11,197 nt of DNA from an uncultured Magnetococcales bacterium (GTDB lineage: Bacteria > Pseudomonadota > Magnetococcia > Magnetococcales > Magnetaquicoccaceae): assembly GCA_903913345.1 (NCBI GenBank), contig CAIWLA010000096.1:1-11197 (forward strand). Direction: 5' to 3'. The notes below the pieces were generated by a model. The model saw only the letters and a list, made by a program, of their open reading frames with translations, searched no databases and had not been told where the DNA came from. Of this stretch, positions 1-6,062 are shown one piece after another (position 1 is the stretch's first letter; each line of letters begins with the position of its first letter). Both the position numbers and the translations under genes were made by a program.

Positions 1-1715
1 ACCAGAATTTTCCCCGTTTCGTTCCCCCGAAAGGCGTGCATGAGAGAATTGATCACAAAATTGGTGATGATTTGCGAAAAGGCCCCCGGATAACTGTCAA
101 TCTCCAGGGTTTCCGGGCACTGCACCGTCACCGTATGCCGGGTCTGCTTCAGGTGGGGGCGGAGACTGAGCAGGACATGGTGGATATATTCATGGAGTCG
201 AAAGACGCGCCGTTCCTCGTTGGTACGATCGACGGCCACCTGCTTGAAACTGCGGATCAATTCGGCGGCACGGTTTAAATTGTGGGAGATCATCTGGGTC
301 GATTCAGACAGGTCGCTGAAAAAGATCTCCAATTCCGATTTGCGCAGTGAGCCGTCGGCAAAGTGGGCGGCACAGTCCTGGCCCCTTTGTGCCAGAAAGG
401 AGGCGGCCGTGACGCCTGTTCCCAGAGGGGTGTTGATTTCATGGGCCACCCCGGCCACCAGGCTGCCGAGGGAGGCCATCTTTTCCGCTTCCACCAATTG
501 CGACTGGGTCCGTTTGATCATGATCAGTGATTGTTGCAAGGCCTCGTTGGTCATCTGCAATTCCGCCTGACGGGCCGCTTCCCGGCGTCGGGAATGGACA
601 ATCTCAGCGGTCATCCAGCGAAACTGTTCTCCCATGATCAGCAGTTGATCCCCCGCCGCGACCGTCTGTCTTTGCAACCCCAATTGTTCAACGGCCGTTT
701 CAACCATTCCTTCCGTAAAACGTTGTACGCTTTTGGTGACCATCCAGATCAAGACAAAAAAAATGACACCCAGTACCGCATAACCGATGGCGCGCTGTTG
801 TCGCTCGGCATGGACAATGGCATCGCTGATCTGGGCAATCCTTGCCAGGGGCACCAGGGTGGCAAAATGGATCGGAATGTCGATGGAAAAGCTGTAATCC
901 AGAAACTTTTTGCCAAAAACCATGTACCGGTTGGTCAATTGATCCACCGTCGAGCCAACCGGGATTTGATCCGGTTGGCTGCTGGCGAAGACCCGATCGG
1001 TCTCCCCATGGATGAAGGCCACCGCACTGTCTGTTTCTGTGCTGCCTTGAAACACAGAGAGAAAATCATTGTTCAGGGGGGCGACCAGGGCGAGGAAGGC
1101 GGCGGGGTGTTCCGACAAACGGCCATCCTGAACGCCAGTCACCGTAATCAGGTGGGGGATGCCGGAGGGATCGGCCACGATATGGCTGTGTTCATCTGCC
1201 GTCAGCAGTTCGGGCAGGATATGCTGCAAAAAGGTCTCCGGGAAGGGGGATGTGCCCTCCTCGCGGATAAACACCTCCCGCAGTCGTTTTTGCCCGTCCA
1301 GCAGCAGTATGTAGGGTGCGGCCACCAGACCCCGCATCACCGAGCGGGGCGGCAGCCAGGGGGGCCGATTCTCCCCGATCCACTGGGTGTGGGCATCGGG
1401 ATGCGTGGCCCATGCCCCGGCCTGGGATTCGACATAATGAACAAGAGGGGTGAGGTAAGAGATCATGCGGACCGACTGCTCTTGCTGGCGCACATACCCA
1501 TCGAACAGGATGCGATCCCGTTGGGCCTGAACATCGAGTTCATCCAGCAGTTTCTGGCGGAAAATTTCCCGGACTTGCGTCGTCTGCCACAGGTCGGTGC
1601 TGACCCAGAACGACAGGCCCAACAGCACCACCACCACCAGGGCCTTGGTGGTCAAGGGGGTGCACCGCCAGAGCCTTCGCCAGAACGGGGGGGAGGTCGC
1701 AATCTCCTCTGCCAT
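1..1715 (-). CDS. membrane sensor histidine kinase (3' end cut by window edge)
   Basis: The open frame runs from ATG at 1715 off the left edge; 571 residues are visible with no stop. It would autophosphorylate on histidine in response to an extracytoplasmic signal and pass phosphate to an unseen response regulator. Visible parts, in order: a hydrophobic segment at about residues 22-40 (KALVVVVLLGLSFWV), about 260 residues of probable periplasmic sensor that I do not recognise, a second hydrophobic segment at about 307-326 (YAVLGVIFFVLIWMV), a helical linker, then the HisKA H-box with GVAHEINTPL and phospho-acceptor His425. The start of the ATPase domain is present, with N-box residues ITNFVINS (Asn556 region). 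The G boxes lie outside the window. No clear HAMP is seen. The start codon overlaps the stop of the upstream binding-protein gene by one base (TGATG), which indicates translational coupling and shared signalling. Kinase identity is firm; the signal is unknown. Confidence 0.93.
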   Translation of the reverse strand, partial: MAEEIATSPPFWRRLWRCTPLTTKALVVVVLLGLSFWVSTDLWQTTQVREIFRQKLLDELDVQAQRDRILFDGYVRQQEQSVRMISYLTPLVHYVESQAGAWATHPDAHTQWIGENRPPWLPPRSVMRGLVAAPYILLLDGQKRLREVFIREEGTSPFPETFLQHILPELLTADEHSHIVADPSGIPHLITVTGVQDGRLSEHPAAFLALVAPLNNDFLSVFQGSTETDSAVAFIHGETDRVFASSQPDQIPVGSTVDQLTNRYMVFGKKFLDYSFSIDIPIHFATLVPLARIAQISDAIVHAERQQRAIGYAVLGVIFFVLIWMVTKSVQRFTEGMVETAVEQLGLQRQTVAAGDQLLIMGEQFRWMTAEIVHSRRREAARQAELQMTNEALQQSLIMIKRTQSQLVEAEKMASLGSLVAGVAHEINTPLGTGVTAASFLAQRGQDCAAHFADGSLRKSELEIFFSDLSESTQMISHNLNRAAELIRSFKQVAVDRTNEERRVFRLHEYIHHVLLSLRPHLKQTRHTVTVQCPETLEIDSYPGAFSQIITNFVINSLMHAFRGNETGKIL

Positions 1716-2728
1716 CACGGTTCTCCGATCAACTCGTCATCCTTGAATTTCCAGCCCTGTTTTTTCAATTCGGCAGCGGGCACCACGTGCAGTGCCGGAT
1801 CGATCTGCCCGGCGTTATCCATGAGATATTGAACCAGTTGTTGTGCTTTTGGATTGGCGGTATTTTCCGCCGTCCAGGTGGAAACGTTGTAGACCCAGTA
1901 AAAGGGATACCGGCCGGTTTTGAGGGTGTTGGCATCCAACGGATCCTGGCCATCAATCCGAATGGCCTTGACGCTGTTTTTGTGTTTGGGATCGTTGACG
2001 ATCTGCCAGTTTTCCACATAGCCCAGGGTGCCGGGGCTTTTGGCAACGCTGGTCACCATGTCCAGGATGGTCCCCACCTCGTTGATGCGGGGGCCAAACT
2101 GCTCTTCGTTGTCCAGAATCAACCGCCAATGTCCCGGTCGGAGTTTGCAATGGAGTCGGGTAATGGGCCGGATCAGGAGATCTTTGGAATATTTTTCCCC
2201 GACGACCGGTATTTGCGACCAGCGGGACAGTTTTCCGCGAAAATTATCCCGCACCTGCTCGGAGGTCAGTTGCTCGACGGGATCGGCGGCGTTGGCCAGG
2301 ATGGCCATGGGCGAGATGCCGACCGTATGCCAACGCAGACCCGGCAGGCGGTCGATTTTGGCCGCCGGACAACAGGAGCCGCCCACATCCACCTCCTTGT
2401 GATTGATCCCCTCGGCCGCCGGACCGCAGGTGCCCTCACGGACGGAGACCTTGATCCGGTGGGCCTGGGCATAGGCCTGCACCAGGGGCAACAGCCCCGG
2501 ATAGATATTCTGGTCCAACAGGAGCACAACCTCGGCCCCGGCATCCTCCGCCCGATAGTGGATGGGTTGTTTCCGCCACTCTTCCGGTTTGGCGGTTATC
2601 TCCTCCGGGTTGGAAAAGGGTGGTCCTTTCAAGGTGGTGGGTATCTTTTCTGCCGCCCACCCGTCCGATCCGGGGAGCAGCGGAAAGAGGGTCAACATCG
2701 CCAAAACAGGAATGAGCAAGCGTTTCAT
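1715..2728 (-). CDS. periplasmic phosphate-type (PstS-like) substrate-binding protein
   Basis: A 337-residue exported protein resembling the phosphate-type periplasmic binding proteins (PBP-like fold). Residues 1-25 form a signal peptide (MKRLLIPVLAMLTLFPLLPG, cleavage probably near GWA). PstS-like signs are a first beta strand with an anion-binding-type turn (VVLLLDQNIYPGLLP, 68-81), LTSEQVRDNFRGKLSRW (154-170), the TR pair at 190-191 and GTLGYVE at 233-239. Unlike PstS, the stretch after TR reads LHCKLRPGHWR (192-202), not a Ser-Gly-Thr phosphate loop. There are four cysteines: C101, the pair C119-C120, and C194. I chose ATG 2728 over an earlier in-frame ATG at 2923 because the signal peptide begins here and AGGGG lies 6 bases upstream; the longer frame overlaps the rpn 3' end. 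It is coupled to the downstream histidine kinase, with no permease or ATPase beside it, so a ligand-sensing role is inferred. The ligand is unknown. Confidence 0.88.
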   Translation of the reverse strand: MKRLLIPVLAMLTLFPLLPGSDGWAAEKIPTTLKGPPFSNPEEITAKPEEWRKQPIHYRAEDAGAEVVLLLDQNIYPGLLPLVQAYAQAHRIKVSVREGTCGPAAEGINHKEVDVGGSCCPAAKIDRLPGLRWHTVGISPMAILANAADPVEQLTSEQVRDNFRGKLSRWSQIPVVGEKYSKDLLIRPITRLHCKLRPGHWRLILDNEEQFGPRINEVGTILDMVTSVAKSPGTLGYVENWQIVNDPKHKNSVKAIRIDGQDPLDANTLKTGRYPFYWVYNVSTWTAENTANPKAQQLVQYLMDNAGQIDPALHVVPAAELKKQGWKFKDDELIGEP

Positions 2729-2798
2729 GGGATCCCCCTGGTACGTGTTGTACGGCATGGATGGTTTGACATACACAAAATTCCCGCCTCGTTTGGTG

Positions 2799-3047
2799 TC
2801 ACGTCTTGTCCAGGAATACCCCATCCAGTGACTGGGCATCCAGGATCCGCATGATCCATCTTTCCAGAGAAGGAATGTCAGCCTGGGCCATTTTTGCACT
2901 GGCCCATTCTGGTATGGCACCAAAGCGGTGTTGCAACAGATTCGTCAACATCTCCACCTTGCCTTCCTGACGGCCTTCCTGACGGCCTTCCTGACGGCCT
3001 TCCTGACGGCCTTCCCATTTGCCTATACCGTAGGTGGACTCCACCAT
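2799..3047 (-). CDS. possible internal small protein (RpnS-like, in frame within rpn)
   Basis: Met237 of the Rpn protein could start a separate 82-residue product covering only the GRQE repeats and the C-terminal helical domain. For E. coli Rpn genes, published work describes such a separately translated C-terminal protein that dimerises through a four-residue-repeat helix and inhibits the full-length toxic nuclease. What the sequence shows here is an ATG placed just before the repeats, with only a weak AGG five bases upstream. The adjacent GTG codon is another possible start. The existence of the small product is inferred from family knowledge and is not proven by the sequence. Confidence 0.3.
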   Translation of the reverse strand: MVESTYGIGKWEGRQEGRQEGRQEGRQEGKVEMLTNLLQHRFGAIPEWASAKMAQADIPSLERWIMRILDAQSLDGVFLDKT

Positions 3048-3755
3048 ACTGGCCTGATAGTGCAGGTCATCTTTGTAGTACTCATAGGACTGCCGCTCCC
3101 GTTCTGGAAGTTTCAATATGTCGAGCTGCTCCTTGGCTTTGATCAGACCACGCGCGGTGAAATTGTCACGAATTTCCTCATTTTTGAGAAAATAGATCCA
3201 CTCGTCCAATGTGTTGCGTGCAATATTGTCGAAACGGTTCACCTTGATCAGATAATACTCTGGGAAGAGTGCCGTCACCGAGTCCCGACGAAACAGTGCC
3301 CTTTGTCCTTCGTTGAGATGCAACTCATCGTTGGTATGCAGTCCTTTGAACGTGGTGGTTCCCCGATAGATATAGTCGGTGCCCTCCCCCAGGTCGAAGT
3401 ACAGAATGCTGACCGAAATCACCTTGACGACATGGGAGTAGGGTTCTCCTTCGGAAAGATGTTCGGTAATAACCTTCGCCGTCCCGTACAAAAGACGCTG
3501 CAGATAATCCAACTCCCGTTCGTACTGAAGCTCAATGATGATCAGTTCGCCTTGGCCATTTTTTACTTTGAGATCCACCCGGTTGTGTTTGTCGTATCGC
3601 GCATCCTGGTTGCTCTCACTATCCAGAATTTCCAGGATGTGTACATCATCATGGAGCAGTTCACTCAAAAAACCGTCCAGAATTTCAAAGTTGGCCTTGC
3701 TGCGCAACAACCGCTTCAATGCCCAATCAAAGCTGATCAACTGGCGTTGTTTCAT
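2799..3755 (-). CDS. Rpn family PD-(D/E)XK nuclease (PDDEXK transposase-like)
   Basis: A 318-residue protein of the recombination-promoting nuclease (Rpn) family, DNA endonucleases often annotated as transposases; family members in E. coli act in phage defence. The opening FDWALKRLLRS (9-19) and the block from RVDL to IIIELQYERE match the family. The likely PD-(D/E)XK active-site residues are D61, E75 and Q77, the family's E-x-Q form. A variable C-terminal part follows, with four GRQE repeats at residues 249-264 and a helical tail. The start at 3755 is set by a strong GGAGGA Shine-Dalgarno 9 bases upstream; the longer frame from 3920 would overlap the amidase gene and lacks family similarity. 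The gene lies 64 bp after the amidase and 70 bp before the binding protein, all on the same strand. No inverted terminal repeats or target duplications are seen, so it is a stand-alone gene rather than an intact insertion sequence. Confidence 0.9.
   Translation of the reverse strand: MKQRQLISFDWALKRLLRSKANFEILDGFLSELLHDDVHILEILDSESNQDARYDKHNRVDLKVKNGQGELIIIELQYERELDYLQRLLYGTAKVITEHLSEGEPYSHVVKVISVSILYFDLGEGTDYIYRGTTTFKGLHTNDELHLNEGQRALFRRDSVTALFPEYYLIKVNRFDNIARNTLDEWIYFLKNEEIRDNFTARGLIKAKEQLDILKLPERERQSYEYYKDDLHYQASMVESTYGIGKWEGRQEGRQEGRQEGRQEGKVEMLTNLLQHRFGAIPEWASAKMAQADIPSLERWIMRILDAQSLDGVFLDKT
2961..3015 (-). repeat. 12-bp tandem repeat in rpn (GRQE x4)
   Basis: Four perfect tandem copies of the 12-base unit gccttcctgacg (plus-strand reading) occupy 2961-3008, followed by a 7-base partial copy to 3015. 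On the coding strand they give GRQE four times. The copies are identical at every base including wobble positions, which points to recent expansion by replication slippage. Because 12 is a multiple of 3, gains or losses of copies keep the frame. Confidence 0.97.
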
Positions 3756-3762
3756 CTCGTTT

Positions 3763-3770
3763 GCTCCTCC
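3763..3770 (-). promoter_or_regulatory. strong Shine-Dalgarno of rpn
   Basis: GGAGGAGC on the minus strand, with GGAGGA ending 9 bases before ATG 3755. It fixes the rpn start and rules out the longer in-frame reading that begins inside the amidase gene. Confidence 0.8.
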
Positions 3771-3819
3771 GAAAAAAATCCGGTTTTTGTCAGTGACCTG
3801 GCCGGTCCATCGGTTGGCT

Positions 3820-4662
3820 TCACGCCAAAGAGGCGGTACGGAAAAAGGATCGGGTGCCATTGACCAATGCCACGACCAGGGCATTTTGATACGCCGGTTT
3901 AAGCAGTTGCATCTCTTCATCCCGGTTGGACAGGAAGGCCATCTCTACCAGCACAGACGGGATGTCGGGTGCTTTCAACACGGCAAATCCCGCCTGTTTG
4001 ACGGCGCGGAAATGGAGGCGCATGGAGGGAACCTTCCTGAGGGAGGCCAACAGTTTGCCACCATAGGCCATGGCCCGTTTGCGGGACTCTCGTTGCGAAA
4101 GGTCCATCAGAATATTCCGCAAGGTTGGATCGTCTATCTGCCTCAGATCCACCCCGCCGATCAGGTCGGCACGGTTTTCGTGCTCGACCAGATGGCGCAA
4201 CGCCGCATCCGGTTCCGGTTTGCCCGTGTTGGACAAGCAGTAAACCGATGCGCCCCGGGCCGAAGGAATCCGAAAGGCGTCCGCATGAAGACTGATGAAC
4301 AGATCCGCCCGGTATTGACGGGCAATGGCCACCCGCTTTGGCAGCGGCACAAAATAGTCACCCGTGCGGGTCAGGTGGGCCTCAAAACCCGCCGCACCCA
4401 ACGCCTGCACCAACTGCCGGGCCACCGTCAGGGTCACCTGTTTTTCATAGGTTCCCCGATGACCGATGGCACCCGGATCCACCCCGCCGTGACCGGGATC
4501 CACCACAATGATCGCCGCTCGTCGCCCGGCTTGCACCACCCGTTTGGTCCGGGCCGCCTCGTCGTGTTCCTGGGTTGGTTCGCCCGCACGAAGAACAGAG
4601 GCAGGCCATATCAAACCGCAGGCAGAAAAGAACAGTGCTTTCAACAACGTTCGCCGCATCAT
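3820..4662 (-). CDS. N-acetylmuramoyl-L-alanine amidase (Amidase_3 family)
   Basis: A 280-residue zinc amidase that cuts the bond between N-acetylmuramic acid and L-alanine in peptidoglycan, acting in the periplasm during cell separation or wall turnover. Motifs in order: DPGHGGVDPGA with zinc ligand H58, second ligand E73 (GTYEKQ), ISLHADA with third ligand H126, and IPSVLVEMAFLSN with catalytic E240. An insertion at about 140-185, between the H126 and E240 motifs, matches the place of the regulatory helix in AmiA/B/C-type enzymes. Residues 1-26 are an export signal with RRTLLK followed by a hydrophobic run, resembling a Tat signal; E. coli AmiA and AmiC are Tat substrates. There is no AMIN domain, so it is shorter than AmiC. 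AGGAG lies about 13 bases upstream, rather far, but no other in-frame start fits. A lipoprotein reading around Cys15 (FSAC) is less likely. Confidence 0.93.
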   Translation of the reverse strand: MMRRTLLKALFFSACGLIWPASVLRAGEPTQEHDEAARTKRVVQAGRRAAIIVVDPGHGGVDPGAIGHRGTYEKQVTLTVARQLVQALGAAGFEAHLTRTGDYFVPLPKRVAIARQYRADLFISLHADAFRIPSARGASVYCLSNTGKPEPDAALRHLVEHENRADLIGGVDLRQIDDPTLRNILMDLSQRESRKRAMAYGGKLLASLRKVPSMRLHFRAVKQAGFAVLKAPDIPSVLVEMAFLSNRDEEMQLLKPAYQNALVVALVNGTRSFFRTASLA

Positions 4663-4721
4663 GGTCTGTAAACGTCTCCTTCTGTCCGTCTCCTGGGCGG
4701 TTCGGTTTGGGCACTCCCCCC

Positions 4722-4735
4722 ATGGACGAGTCCAT
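4722..4735. promoter_or_regulatory. inverted repeat upstream of the amidase gene
   Basis: ATGGAC and GTCCAT form perfect 6-base arms around a GA spacer, about 60 bases before the amidase start and just downstream of the proposed promoter. It may be an operator-like dyad or chance; a two-base loop is too tight for a normal RNA hairpin. Confidence 0.2.
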
Positions 4736-4761
4736 CCGTCACGTTAACCCGCTACAGGCGT

Positions 4762-4791
4762 ATCCTACCAGACGAAACCATGTACTGTAAA
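4762..4791 (-). promoter_or_regulatory. possible sigma70-type promoter for the amidase gene
   Basis: On the minus strand, TTTACA (4791-4786; 5 of 6 to TTGACA) is followed after 18 bases by TAGGAT (4767-4762; 4 of 6 to TATAAT). It lies in the 143-bp gap between rluC and the amidase gene and would give a leader of about 90 bases. It could also serve rpn and the genes beyond, as no clear promoter was seen before them. Call by eye only. Confidence 0.35.
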
Positions 4792-4805
4792 AGAGGAAAA
4801 ATGGT

Positions 4806-5828
4806 TTACCCATGCAGGTTTTGCAAGACTCGTTGCAACGGGTCATCCAGTGGGGCCTCCACCGAGATCCTCTCCCCGGTACCGGGATGGGGGAAGGAGA
4901 GTCGCCGGGCATGGAGAAAGAGACGATGCAGACCGGTCTTGCGCATCCGCAGGTCAAACGCCGAGTCGCCATACTTGTGATCCCCGGCCAGAGGATGGCC
5001 GATGGCCTGAAAATGGACACGAATTTGATGGGTCCGTCCGGATTCCAGAAAGACCTGCACCAGGGAGGCGTTGGCAAAACGGGTCATCACCCGATAACGG
5101 GTCCGGGCCGCCAGTCCGTGGTCGGTCGAGACGACCATCCGCTCCCCGGAACGGACGACCCCTTTGGTCAATGGCAGATCGATCAACCCCTCGTCCGGTT
5201 GTGGATGACCCCGTACCAGTGCCAGGTACTCCTTTTCCACGGTGCCCGTTCGAAAAGCGGCTGCCATCTCGCGCACCGCCACCGGGGTCAAGGCCAACAA
5301 CAGACATCCAGAGGTATCTTTGTCCAGGCGGTGGCACAATTCGGGTCGGAGCAGGCTCTCTTCCCATTCCAGCAGACGGCGCACCGCATCCACGGCCCCC
5401 CAGGTGGTGCCGCTGCCGCTGTGAACGGCCATCCCCTCCGCCTTGTTCAGTACCAGCAGGGTTTCATCCCGCCAGACAATCCGTTCCCGCACGGCCCGCA
5501 CCCAGGAATCCGGTGGAAACGGACGATTCCGGGGGTGGTCGTCCGGTTCTTCCAGACGAACGGGTGGCAGACGCACGGCATCCCCGACGGCCAGGCGTAC
5601 CCCGCCCCGCGCGCGACCACTGTTCACCCGAACCTGTCCGGTACGCAACAAGCGGTGAATCAACGAGTAGGGCATGCCGGGCCAATGGGCGTGCAGAAAC
5701 CGGTCTATACGCATCCCTGCATCGGCATCGGTGACGGACAGATGCTGGACAGTAGAAAAATTTTCCCCAACACATGATGGATCTTTCTCTCTTTTTTCAA
5801 AATGAGAGATACACATCTTTACGTCCAT
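4806..5828 (-). CDS. rluC: 23S rRNA pseudouridine synthase RluC
   Basis: A 340-residue RluA-type pseudouridine synthase; RluC in E. coli modifies U955, U2504 and U2580 of 23S rRNA. An S4 RNA-binding domain covers about residues 38-95 (RIDRFL, PYSLIHRLLRTGQVRVN, VGDAVRLPPV, close to the E. coli RluC wording). The catalytic motif LCHRLDKDTSG has the nucleophile Asp169. The late motif GRTHQIRVH at 264-272 and GHPLAGDHKYGD at 277-288 complete the family pattern. The divergent position next to rne is the same as in E. coli and supports RluC over RluD. The start is uncertain: ATG 5828 gives a roughly 30-residue leader before the S4 domain, longer than in E. coli, and has only a weak AGGAT upstream. 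A second ATG lies at 5816, and the likely rne promoter overlaps the first codons. Confidence 0.93.
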   Translation of the reverse strand: MDVKMCISHFEKREKDPSCVGENFSTVQHLSVTDADAGMRIDRFLHAHWPGMPYSLIHRLLRTGQVRVNSGRARGGVRLAVGDAVRLPPVRLEEPDDHPRNRPFPPDSWVRAVRERIVWRDETLLVLNKAEGMAVHSGSGTTWGAVDAVRRLLEWEESLLRPELCHRLDKDTSGCLLLALTPVAVREMAAAFRTGTVEKEYLALVRGHPQPDEGLIDLPLTKGVVRSGERMVVSTDHGLAARTRYRVMTRFANASLVQVFLESGRTHQIRVHFQAIGHPLAGDHKYGDSAFDLRMRKTGLHRLFLHARRLSFPHPGTGERISVEAPLDDPLQRVLQNLHG

Positions 5829-5847
5829 GCGGTCTATATCCTATAAT
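5818..5847 (+). promoter_or_regulatory. probable rne promoter
   Basis: A perfect TATAAT at 5842-5847 with TTTACG at 5818-5823 (4 of 6 to TTGACA), spacer 18 bases. A start near 5854 would give an rne leader of about 208 nt. In E. coli the rne transcript also has a long leader (361 nt) through which RNase E controls its own mRNA. The -35 box lies on the first codons of the divergent rluC frame, so transcription of the two genes may interfere. Confidence 0.5.
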
Positions 5848-5999
5848 GATCATTTGTGGCTTGGTGGCATCGGGCATTGTTCCGGTTGACGACGACCAGA
5901 AGGGGGGTCGGGGCCACCGCCAGACGATATATGAAAATGGCTTCTTTTCACAATTTATACACCAAAAAACCTTCAAATACGACCCGCCCCGGTGTAGAT

Positions 6000-6015
6000 G
6001 GACATTTTATTGTCC
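6000..6015 (+). promoter_or_regulatory. small AU-loop hairpin in the rne leader
   Basis: GGACA (6000-6004) and TGTCC (6011-6015) can pair with a six-base loop TTTTAT, about 50 bases before the rne start. RNase E prefers AU-rich single-stranded sites, so this could be part of an autoregulatory leader as known for E. coli rne. A 5-bp stem is weak evidence by itself. The rest of the 234-bp rluC-rne gap shows nothing else I can name. Confidence 0.25.
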
Positions 6016-6062
6016 TGCCCGATGTGGTCAGGGTCACGCACGAGACAGGAGTATCACAGACA

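Noticed and set aside
531..1832. Long plus-strand open frame of 433 codons
   Set aside because: It is antisense to the histidine kinase, whose frame holds clear H- and N-box motifs. The plus-strand translation is rich in His, Gln, Gly and Pro with no family signature.
1787..2854. Plus-strand open frame of 355 codons
   Set aside because: It is antisense to the PstS-like gene, which has a signal peptide and ribosome site. The plus-strand product shows no recognisable domain.
2729..2923. Longer N-terminus for the binding protein, from ATG 2923
   Set aside because: It would bury the signal peptide internally and overlap the rpn 3' end; ATG 2728 has a good ribosome site.
2961..3015. Tandem repeats as a possible CRISPR or integration-site array
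   Set aside because: The units are 12 bp without spacers and are in frame in a coding sequence, so they are a protein-coding slippage repeat.
2799..3755. rpn as an intact insertion sequence
   Set aside because: No inverted terminal repeats, target-site duplication or second transposase frame were seen around it; Rpn genes are commonly stand-alone.
3772..3800. T-run on the minus strand between the amidase gene and rpn as an intrinsic terminator
   Set aside because: Seven T's are present (3778-3772), but the only pairing before them is CCGG with CCGG across about 18 bases, too weak to call.
4775..4807. Inverted repeat AAACCAT/ATGGTTT after rluC as a terminator
   Set aside because: The stem is only 7 bp and AT-rich with a 19-base loop, and no T-run follows on the minus strand.
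5829..5900. Minus-strand rluC promoter using TATAGG or TATAGA near 5835-5845
   Set aside because: No matching -35 box lies at a suitable distance, and transcription would begin at or inside the assigned start codon.
5856..6062. In-frame 69-codon upstream extension of rne
   Set aside because: Similarity to E. coli RNase E begins exactly at MTKRML (6063), which has its own ribosome site; the extension has no family similarity and covers the predicted leader.
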